NCBI RefSeq assembly: GCF_004784475.1 | Contig: NZ_SRRT01000012.1 | Location: 1 to 64,000 of the forward strand | Origin: Streptomyces bauhiniae | GTDB lineage: Bacteria > Actinomycetota > Actinomycetes > Streptomycetales > Streptomycetaceae | Length of the DNA: 64,000 nucleotides | Direction: 5' to 3' | In this document: positions 1 to 6,696 of the stretch, piece by piece | Position numbering within the stretch: position 1 is the first letter of the stretch | How the letters are laid out: each line of letters starts with the position of its first letter | Notes under the pieces: generated by a model | Told to the model about the DNA's origin: nothing | Databases searched by the model: none | The model's input: the letters and a program-made list of their open reading frames with translations, nothing else | Position numbers and translations under genes: made by a program

Positions 1-370
1 TGACGGCACGACTGTGTGTCAGGTGAAGACGTTGGCCCTGGCGGGCCAACTGCGTGGGTTTCTATGGGGTTTAGCAGGCCTGGCGGCCTGCGCGGCAAGA
101 GGATGTGTCCTGCCTGACGGCAGGAAAAGAAACGAGGGGGAAGAGCCCGGCGCCTGCCGGCGCCGGTAATGTCAAAACTGGGTTGTTGCACAGGTATTTG
201 GGTTGCCCACTCCCCCGACTACGTGCCTGACGGCACGACTGTGTGTCAGGTGAAGACGTTGGCCCTGGCGGGCCAACTGCGTGGGTTTCTATGGGGTTTA
301 GCAGGCCTGGCGGCCTGCGCGGCAAGAGGATGTGTCCTGCCTGACGGCAGGAAAGGAAACGAGGGGGAGG
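1..370. repeat. Imperfect tandem duplication of a ~143-bp block, period 227 bp
   Basis: Bases 1-143 recur almost exactly at 228-370. The only clear differences are near the 3' edge, in the purine-rich stretch. The first copy is cut by the window edge, so further units may lie to the left. The copies are separated by 84 bp that differ from the unit and contain one more hairpin. Units this long, with no short repeat/spacer alternation, are not a CRISPR array. The block lies upstream of the leftmost gene and is probably non-coding. Confidence 0.9.
32..351. other. Array of perfect hairpins with TGNC tetraloops
   Basis: Perfect inverted repeats occur at 32-49 (7-bp stem, loop TGGC), 74-91 (7 bp, TGGC), 109-124 (6 bp, TGAC), 147-166 (8 bp, TGCC) and 222-237 (6 bp, TGAC). 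The second copy of the tandem block repeats the first three at about 259-276, 301-318 and 336-351. Every loop is four bases fitting TGNC although the stems differ. That argues for selection on structure, as RNA or single-stranded DNA, rather than on sequence. The role is unknown. Possibilities are a structured RNA, an origin or transfer site, or the fold-back ends of a mobile element. Confidence 0.75.
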
Positions 371-471
371 GCGTTTTCCCCCTTTCAGCTGGGCGGTCGT
401 TGGGGTGGTTTTCTGTCCGCTGGCGCGGGGATTTGTTGTGTCAGTCTGAGAGGGGCTGGGAGGCTGGGGTG

Positions 472-1065
472 GTGAGTGATGAGGGCACGACGCTGATGAC
501 GGTCAAGGTGGCTTTGGGTACGCGAGTTGAGCTCAGGGAGGTGATTGAGAGGCATCGCGAGCTTCGGCGAGCACTGGCGGACAGTCCCCGGTGGGATGCA
601 CGGGGCTTAAGTCGGAGCGAGGCTGCGGTGGTACGGGCCGGTTGGCGCAGGGAGGTAGCGCGCTTGCGGGAAGCGGGTGAGGTGCTGGACACGGTGGATG
701 CGCTTGCCGTCTTTGGGGTGCGCCAGGAGGTGGAAGTTCGAGGGTGGTGCAGGGTGTGGCCGGAGGCTGGCGAGGAGGTTGCTGGCATGGGGCGGTGGCC
801 GGGAGCCCGGGATGGGGGTTATCCGGAGGCCGTGTCGTTCCGTCTTCCGGCTGGGTTGGCGTGGCAGGTGCGGGCAGGGTGCTGGTCGGTGTCCGCTGAG
901 GCGGTCGTTGCGCTCAGGGACTGGCGTGACCGGTATCCGGGGATTGTCCGGCGCCGGCCGGAGCGTGGCAGTGAGATGGCGTTGGCTGAGTATGAGCAAC
1001 TGGCTGACCAGATCGTGACTGTGGGTGATGTATTGCGGGCGGGATTGAGGCGGGTGCTTGGGTGA
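472..1065 (+). CDS. Hypothetical protein (197 aa)
   Basis: I do not recognise this protein. The chosen GTG start at 472 has a GGGAGG ribosome-binding site 8 bases upstream; ATG 496 is the alternative. An in-frame extension to 169 would run through the hairpin array and has a non-protein-like composition, so I reject it. The product is Arg/Glu/Leu-rich and probably helical in its first ~80 residues, with several Trp-containing stretches later. It has no signal peptide or membrane segment. It lies upstream of, and in the same direction as, the 1203 gene and the pPIWI-RE operon, but the latter has its own promoter. Confidence 0.6.
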   Translation: MSDEGTTLMTVKVALGTRVELREVIERHRELRRALADSPRWDARGLSRSEAAVVRAGWRREVARLREAGEVLDTVDALAVFGVRQEVEVRGWCRVWPEAGEEVAGMGRWPGARDGGYPEAVSFRLPAGLAWQVRAGCWSVSAEAVVALRDWRDRYPGIVRRRPERGSEMALAEYEQLADQIVTVGDVLRAGLRRVLG

Positions 1066-1202
1066 CCGTTGCTGGATTTTTAAGTTTGTAAACTTCAAAT
1101 GTGCTGCTCAAAGCGAATTTTGATGGTTGCTCCCATTCAGATTGCAGGCTAACTTCCCTTCTTGTGACTCTGTTACGGAATGTGTCGGTTGGAGGCTCGG
1201 GT

Positions 1203-2105
1203 ATGGGTGGGCGGGCGGACTATGAGGATTGGGCGCAGGTGCCCTGGTTTCTGATGTCGAAGAGTCAGCTGGCGTCGGGGGATCTTCCCCGGGTGCCTGG
1301 GGGGCCAGCTGATGCTCGCGTGCGCTCCTACCGTCTGGGGCGGCGGGGCTCGGTGGGGCTGTACCGGGTGGAGTCGAGTCGCCCCACGGCGTCGTCCGCT
1401 GGGCAGTTGGAGGCTTCTGCTCGGCGGCGCAGGTTGATGGCCCATGTGTGTGAGCAGTGTGGTGCGTGCTGTGATCGCTCTCTTGCGGTGCGGGAGGGGG
1501 AGCGGTTGTGCCCGATGTGCTGGCGGATGCGGGAAGTGGCGCGATTGCAGGCGCTGTTGCAAGAGCGGCGCGGTGAGCTGAGGCGTTGGGCTCGGGGGGT
1601 TCTGGGTGATCCTCTGCTCGCGGTGGTGTGGGTGGAGGTGGTGAGTGGGGGTCGGACGGCGTCGGGTCGGGTGCGGCCTGCAGCTGCTGCTGTTGTGAGC
1701 GCTGTGGACGGGGGCGGACGCAGGCTGGTGGAGATGGTGGTGCGGCTCGCTGGGGTGGGTGGCCCTGGTGTTCCTGCGGGTGCGTGTTCGGCGGCTGAGG
1801 GTGTGGCGGTGTTGGAGCGGGCTCTGGGCGGGCGGCGGCTGCTGGCGTGGACGGAGGCTCAGGTGGCGGTGCTGACGGACCGGTTGGAGAGGCTGGAGCA
1901 TCCGCTGCGGGTGGAGGTGATCAGCAGTCGGCCGGGGGCGGGGTGGGACGGGTGGCAGACGTCGGTGCGGGACCGTGTGGCGCAGTGGCGTGGACAGCTG
2001 GATCCTGCGACCGGGGTGTTGCTGCCGGCGTGGGAGCCCGGGCGGGCGGACCGTCTTCGTCTGCTGCTGGCGCGGATGGCGGAGTGGGATGGCGGTGACA
2101 GGTGA
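1203..2105 (+). CDS. Hypothetical zinc-ribbon protein (300 aa)
   Basis: ATG 1203 is preceded by GGAGG 7 bases upstream, which favours it over an in-frame start near 1101. A four-cysteine cluster (CEQCGACC, then CPMC) at about residues 80-105 looks like a zinc ribbon. It is followed by an Arg/Leu-rich helical stretch that could be coiled coil, then a long low-complexity-tinted C-terminal half without motifs I recognise. The gene stops about 70 bp before the DNA-damage-type promoter of the pPIWI-RE operon, so it is probably a separate transcription unit. Function unknown. Confidence 0.6.
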   Translation: MGGRADYEDWAQVPWFLMSKSQLASGDLPRVPGGPADARVRSYRLGRRGSVGLYRVESSRPTASSAGQLEASARRRRLMAHVCEQCGACCDRSLAVREGERLCPMCWRMREVARLQALLQERRGELRRWARGVLGDPLLAVVWVEVVSGGRTASGRVRPAAAAVVSAVDGGGRRLVEMVVRLAGVGGPGVPAGACSAAEGVAVLERALGGRRLLAWTEAQVAVLTDRLERLEHPLRVEVISSRPGAGWDGWQTSVRDRVAQWRGQLDPATGVLLPAWEPGRADRLRLLLARMAEWDGGDR

Positions 2106-2174
2106 GGCGGTTGGGGGCCGGCCTGATGAGGCCCTTGCTGGGCACATGGGGTTACTGGCCGGTTCGTCAGATGA

Positions 2175-2197
2175 CTGTCAGTGGCGGCCTCTACCGT
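2175..2197 (+). promoter_or_regulatory. RecA-NDp/PafBC-type DNA-damage promoter of the pPIWI-RE operon
   Basis: CTGTCAGTG (2175-2183), an 8-base spacer and TACCGT (2192-2197) fit the actinobacterial consensus TTGTCRGTG-N8-TANNNT except at the least conserved first base. A start site about 7 bases after the -10 falls at 2204-2205, exactly on GTG 2205. This implies a leaderless transcript beginning at the nuclease gene. The match is visible in the sequence; inducibility is inferred. Confidence 0.8.
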
Positions 2198-2204
2198 TTG
2201 GGGC

Positions 2205-3374
2205 GTGAGTCAGACACAACAGCCGGGGCCGGTGTTCTCCGGGCGGGCCAGTGCAGTCCGTGCGAGTGAGGTGGTCTTGAGCCTGGTGGCATCCGGGCTG
2301 GTTGGCATGCGGGGTTGGTCGGGGGTGCGTCAGCTTCAGCACCCGTACCACAGGAGTCTGCAGCTCGGATTGGACCGGCTGGCCGCCTTGTGTGTTCGGG
2401 CGGGCAGGGCCGCCCCGGTCGGCGTGCAGGATCTGGTGGGGGTGTGGTGCGCCGAGCAGCCGGTGGATGCCTGGCCGCTGGAGTTCGACCCCGACGCACA
2501 GGTTCGGGGTGAGCGACTTCTGATCGGCGGCGAGCCGAGCGAGTTCTGTCTGGAGTGGGCAGTTGCCGCCAAGGACGTGGTGTCCGAGGTGCACGAAAGT
2601 GCCCTGGTGAAACACATCAAGGACACTGCTGCCCTGCTGGGGCGACCGGAGCTGTATGCGCGATGGCGGTTGTTCATCACCTCGCACGCGGTGCTGGGAC
2701 CGGATGCGTTCTTGGCGGCGAAGAATGCGGTGCTGGATGTGCCGCAGTGGGCGACCTGGATGGAAGAGTCGTACGGGCCGGTGCCAGTGGAGCTGGCGGT
2801 GAGCGGGCGCGTGGCGGTATGCGGAGGGTGCGAGCAGTGGATCGCTCCGCGGGCGGACGGGCTGGTGCGGTGCCGGGTATGGCGGTGCGGGCAGCGGCAC
2901 GATCTTCCCGGGCCGGTCTGGGTGGAGGCGGAAGGGGCCCGGCGGCTGGAGCCGGAGCTTGTACGGTTCGTCGCCCTGCCGGGACATCCGGAGCTGGATC
3001 TCGCACAGCGGCTGGCCGCACGAGGAGCGCGGGTGGTGCTGTACCCGAAGCTGGACGCGCTGGACCTGGTGGCGTTGTGGCCCAACGGCTACAGCGTCGG
3101 GGTGGATGTGAAGGATTGGCACAGTCCATATCTGCTGGCCAGACGGATCAAGACGTTCCCCCGCTGGGGGGCGGGTGATCCGTACGCCTACCGCAAGGGG
3201 TATCTGGTCGTTCCACACGACCGGCTGCGCAGCAACCGCAGTTACCTGAAGATTCTTGAGCGACACAGTGCGGCGCTGCGGGCGCAGCCGGAGATCGAGG
3301 TGGTCTCCGACCGAGTGCTGGTCGCCTCTTGCCCGGACGTGGGCCCTGTGGGGGAGGTTGTCTGTGGCGCGTGA
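2205..3374 (+). CDS. pPIWI-RE island PD-(D/E)xK nuclease with zinc ribbon
   Basis: This is the first gene of the three-gene pPIWI-RE system. Its order and size (389 aa) match the REase component, and the family domains would be the pPIWI_RE Y and REase modules. A restriction-endonuclease-fold active site is visible: Asp287 in a DLVALW strand and the Asp301-Val-Lys303 motif. A Cys-rich zinc ribbon (CGGC, then two further Cys) lies at about residues 205-230. I chose GTG 2205 because the damage-type promoter ends at 2197 and leaves no room for a leader; GTG 2181 would lie inside the promoter. The stop overlaps the helicase start, so translation is probably coupled. Predicted role: DNA cleavage of invading DNA, from family knowledge. 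Confidence 0.8.
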   Translation: MSQTQQPGPVFSGRASAVRASEVVLSLVASGLVGMRGWSGVRQLQHPYHRSLQLGLDRLAALCVRAGRAAPVGVQDLVGVWCAEQPVDAWPLEFDPDAQVRGERLLIGGEPSEFCLEWAVAAKDVVSEVHESALVKHIKDTAALLGRPELYARWRLFITSHAVLGPDAFLAAKNAVLDVPQWATWMEESYGPVPVELAVSGRVAVCGGCEQWIAPRADGLVRCRVWRCGQRHDLPGPVWVEAEGARRLEPELVRFVALPGHPELDLAQRLAARGARVVLYPKLDALDLVALWPNGYSVGVDVKDWHSPYLLARRIKTFPRWGAGDPYAYRKGYLVVPHDRLRSNRSYLKILERHSAALRAQPEIEVVSDRVLVASCPDVGPVGEVVCGA

Positions 3375-6300
3375 CCGGAGCGGCTGGTACGAGGGGCTGG
3401 GGCATCAGCTGCGTCGGACGGCCAAGAGCCGCGGCCTGGGGCGGGTGGATGTGCGGCTGGTGGCGTCGGTGGAACTGGGGCTGTCCGCGCTCGAGGCGTG
3501 GGCTGCGGGTGCGGCCGCGGCGGATGCCTGGGCGTTGATGGGCGGTTACGACTTCCGTACGCGCCGACAGCGTGCGGTGGCGATGACGTCGTCACTGCGG
3601 TGGCTGGTGGGCGAGCTGAAGAGCAAGCATGCGTGGAACAAGAGGCTGGAGGCATACCAGGCGCTGCCGGAGATGTTGCGCCTGTTCGACGTGAAGGACC
3701 CGCAGCAGCCCCCGGAGCGACGGGTGTCGGTGTCGGTGGCTTCCCAGCGCAGCCAGGTGTACGCACAGGCGCTGGCCGTGCTGCCGCAGCATCGTCCCCG
3801 GCGAGTGCGGCTGGCCCAGGAGGGTGTGCGATACCGCATGGCGCGCGGGGATGCCGGGGTGGTCCTCCCGGAGGGGATGGTGCCGCAGCCGGCACAGCGA
3901 CATCGTGCTGGCAGGCGGCGCAAGCCGGTGACCTTGCGCTGGTCGGCACTGACCGCGACGGCCGATCGCATGGATGCGGTGGACGTGCAGCTGGGTGAGC
4001 AGCGCAACTGGCGCCGCCGGATCGACGACCTCTATCTGCTGGTGCGGCAGCAGGACGGCCGGATGCGTGCGTCGAAGAGACTGCCGCTTCAGGATGTGGT
4101 GCACGTGGTGGGCATGCCGGCCGTCGGCAAGACCACCCTGATCACTGTCGCGGCCGTGTGGGCAGGTGTCGAGCCGCAGCGGCGGCACACCCTGACGGTG
4201 GTCCTCGGGGATGTCGTGGCCGTTTTGGACATGGTCACCGCGCTGTGCCGGTACGGGGTGCGTGCGGCGCCGATCCTGGGAGCGGCCGGCCGGGGTCGGC
4301 ACCTGCAGCAGGTGCACCGTCCCGTGGACGGGCATGCGCGGGGTCTGGCGTTGCTGGAGGATCCGCGGCTGCGGTGGATCTCCACTTCGTGTGTGCTGCA
4401 GGGCGTGGCCGAGCTGACCGAGCCGCTGGCGCTGAAGGACGCGCCCTGCTCGCACCGGCTGCGGCCGTGGAGCAGCGAAGGGGCGGACAGGCAGCAGCGG
4501 GAGCCCGCTGTGGGCTGCTCGCTGCTGCCTGTGTGCGGGCGGCACGAGGCGGCGCGGGAACTGGTGGACGCCACCGTGTGGGTGGCCACGCCCGCCAGCC
4601 TGATGCATTGCCGGGTGCCCGAGCAGCTGTCGCAGCACGACATGCGCTATCTGGAGCTGGCCTGGCAGCGCAGCGATGCCTTCGTGGTGGACGAGGCCGA
4701 CCGGGTGCAGATCCAGTGGGACCAGGCGTTCAGTCCCTCGCAGTCGCTGGCCGGCCCGGGTGAGGATGCCTGGCTGGATGAGGTGCGGCCGTTGTTCGAA
4801 CGGCACATGCGGCATACCCGCGGCCAGCACCTGTTCAGCGAGCCGGTACGGGACTGGTCCGTGGACATCAGTACCGCGGGGCTGCTGGTGACCCATCTGC
4901 GCAGTCTGCTGGCCGAGCACGCCCATGTGCGCGAGTGGCTGAGCCAGGGCTACTTCAACGAGTTGCGGCTGGCGATGCGGCTGGCGAGCGAGATTGCCCG
5001 CCGGCCGCGTCCCTCGGCAGAGGGCGAGGCGAAGCGGCGCGGGCAGGCCGCCATGTGGGACTCGGACGAGGAGTGCCGCAAGCGCTGGATGAACGTCTTC
5101 GTGGAGTGGCTGGATGCACCCGCCGGACGCTACCTGGGGGCGGATGCCTCCTGCGCGTTCCTGCGCGATCTGACGGCGCGCGGATATCAGCCACCGGGCC
5201 TGGTCACGCAGGACTTGGTGGAGTGGCTGCGCGGGCAGGACGACGTGGTGCTGAGCGGGGACCAGGCGCTGGAACGGCTGGCGGTGCGGTTCCAGGTCAC
5301 CATGATCGTCGCGTTGCTCGCCGAGAAGCTCGCTCTGCTGACCCGTGCCTGCTGGGAAGTGGAGATGGAGACCGGGCTGGAAACGATGGGCTCCAGCCTC
5401 GTGCACCGCCCGCCCGCCGAGTACCTGCCGCTGGTGCCGGAATCGCCCATGGGCAACCTGCTGGGCTTCCAGTACCGCGAGAGTGAGGGCGCGGCGGAGC
5501 AGATCGGCACCCTGTCGTTCTTCCGCTGCTCAGGCATCGGTCGCTGGCTGCTGCTCAACCTGCCGCACCTGTACCGGGAAACACACAGCGGGGCGGGCGC
5601 TGACGCAGATGCGGGGCCGGCGTGCCTGCTGCTGTCGGCGACCAGCTGGGCGGGGAACTCGCCACGCTATGACGTGCAGGTGCCCGTCGCGGGCATCCTG
5701 GCCTCCCGCACCGGTGACAAGGTGCCCCTGCATGAGCGGATCGTGCTGGACTATCTGCCGGTCAAGGCGCAAGCCTCCAGCGGAGCCGCGTACATGGTGC
5801 GGGTGTCGGGCCAGCAGGGCCCGGAGCGGATGGAGGCGCTCAGGGAACTGCTGGCCGGGCTGTGCGGCAGACGGCTCGGGCTGCGGGGGCCGCGCAAGAG
5901 CCGACTGGAAGAGATCCGCGACAGCCTGCCCGAGGGGCGCCAGCGTGTCCTGTTGCTGGTGGGCAGCTACCGGGAGGCCGAGGAAGTGCTGCGGCATCTG
6001 GTCAGGATGCGGCCCGAGTGGGCCGATCAGATCCTGCAGATGGTGCCCGACGACGATTCCGGCAGCCACCACTGGAGCGGGCAGACCATTGCCCGCGGCA
6101 ACGTGCATGCGATGGCCCAGCAGCAGGACGCCTGGATTTTGATCGCGCCTCAGCTGGCCATCGAGCGCGGGCACAACATCCTCAACGACGACCACGTCGC
6201 CGCGCTGGGAGCCGCGTTCTATCTGGTCCGTCCCCACCTGCATCCCGAAGACCTCAGCTATCACGTACAGACGATGAACCGGTGGGCCGTGCAGGAGATC

Positions 6301-6696
6301 CGCGGCGGCATGCCGTCAGCCGGCCCCGAGACGACGCTGGGCGAGCGGGCGGGGATGTTCCGCGAGCTGGGCCGCCGCACCTGGCTCGACCTGCTGGAGG
6401 CGTCCTTGCGGTATGCGCTGACCGATGTCGGCTCGGCACAGCGGCGTGCCATGGACTGGACGAACATCGCTCCGCTGAACCAAATCATCGGCCGGATGCT
6501 GCGCGGCGGCGCCACGGCGCGTGTGTACTTCTGCGATGCCGCCTTCGACCCCACCCGCGACGACAGCACGCTGGTGGGGATGCTCGACGCCCTCGATGAA
6601 GCACTCGACGGGCCGTACGGGGCAGTCGCCGGACCGCTGTACCAGCCCCTTCGTCAATCCCTGCACACCCTGGTGAGGCAACACCGTGCGCTATGA
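3364..6696 (+). CDS. DinG/XPD-type SF2 helicase of the pPIWI-RE system
   Basis: This 1110-aa protein has Walker A (GMPAVGKTT) at ~250, a DEAD box at 443-446 and an arginine-finger motif VI (QIIGRMLRGG) at ~1040. Four cysteines (343, 362, 385, 391) lie between motifs I and II, where DinG and XPD hold an Fe-S cluster. The ~200-residue N-terminal extension fits the family's pPIWI_RE_Z region. GTG 3364 follows GGGAGG and overlaps the nuclease stop; an in-frame start at 3256 would overlap the nuclease by 119 bp. The 3' end overlaps the pPIWI-RE gene by 11 bp. Its likely job is to unwind DNA or DNA:RNA duplexes for the PIWI protein. Confidence 0.85.
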   Translation: MARDRSGWYEGLGHQLRRTAKSRGLGRVDVRLVASVELGLSALEAWAAGAAAADAWALMGGYDFRTRRQRAVAMTSSLRWLVGELKSKHAWNKRLEAYQALPEMLRLFDVKDPQQPPERRVSVSVASQRSQVYAQALAVLPQHRPRRVRLAQEGVRYRMARGDAGVVLPEGMVPQPAQRHRAGRRRKPVTLRWSALTATADRMDAVDVQLGEQRNWRRRIDDLYLLVRQQDGRMRASKRLPLQDVVHVVGMPAVGKTTLITVAAVWAGVEPQRRHTLTVVLGDVVAVLDMVTALCRYGVRAAPILGAAGRGRHLQQVHRPVDGHARGLALLEDPRLRWISTSCVLQGVAELTEPLALKDAPCSHRLRPWSSEGADRQQREPAVGCSLLPVCGRHEAARELVDATVWVATPASLMHCRVPEQLSQHDMRYLELAWQRSDAFVVDEADRVQIQWDQAFSPSQSLAGPGEDAWLDEVRPLFERHMRHTRGQHLFSEPVRDWSVDISTAGLLVTHLRSLLAEHAHVREWLSQGYFNELRLAMRLASEIARRPRPSAEGEAKRRGQAAMWDSDEECRKRWMNVFVEWLDAPAGRYLGADASCAFLRDLTARGYQPPGLVTQDLVEWLRGQDDVVLSGDQALERLAVRFQVTMIVALLAEKLALLTRACWEVEMETGLETMGSSLVHRPPAEYLPLVPESPMGNLLGFQYRESEGAAEQIGTLSFFRCSGIGRWLLLNLPHLYRETHSGAGADADAGPACLLLSATSWAGNSPRYDVQVPVAGILASRTGDKVPLHERIVLDYLPVKAQASSGAAYMVRVSGQQGPERMEALRELLAGLCGRRLGLRGPRKSRLEEIRDSLPEGRQRVLLLVGSYREAEEVLRHLVRMRPEWADQILQMVPDDDSGSHHWSGQTIARGNVHAMAQQQDAWILIAPQLAIERGHNILNDDHVAALGAAFYLVRPHLHPEDLSYHVQTMNRWAVQEIRGGMPSAGPETTLGERAGMFRELGRRTWLDLLEASLRYALTDVGSAQRRAMDWTNIAPLNQIIGRMLRGGATARVYFCDAAFDPTRDDSTLVGMLDALDEALDGPYGAVAGPLYQPLRQSLHTLVRQHRAL

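Noticed and set aside
1..370. CRISPR array from the repeated block
   Set aside because: The units are ~143 bp with 227-bp spacing and internal hairpins; there are no 25-40-bp repeats with unique spacers and no cas genes.
1..370. Streptomyces telomere palindromes
   Set aside because: Telomeric hairpins usually carry 3-base GNA-type loops and a characteristic terminal sequence; these all have TGNC loops.
1173..2147. Long minus-strand open frame opposite the zinc-ribbon gene, and similar frames opposite most genes
   Set aside because: Composition is Pro/His/Arg-rich antisense read-out of GC-rich codons, with no ribosome-binding site or recognisable sequence.
2181..2204. GTG 2181 as the start of the pPIWI-RE nuclease
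   Set aside because: It lies inside the predicted -35/-10 region; GTG 2205 coincides with the predicted transcription start.
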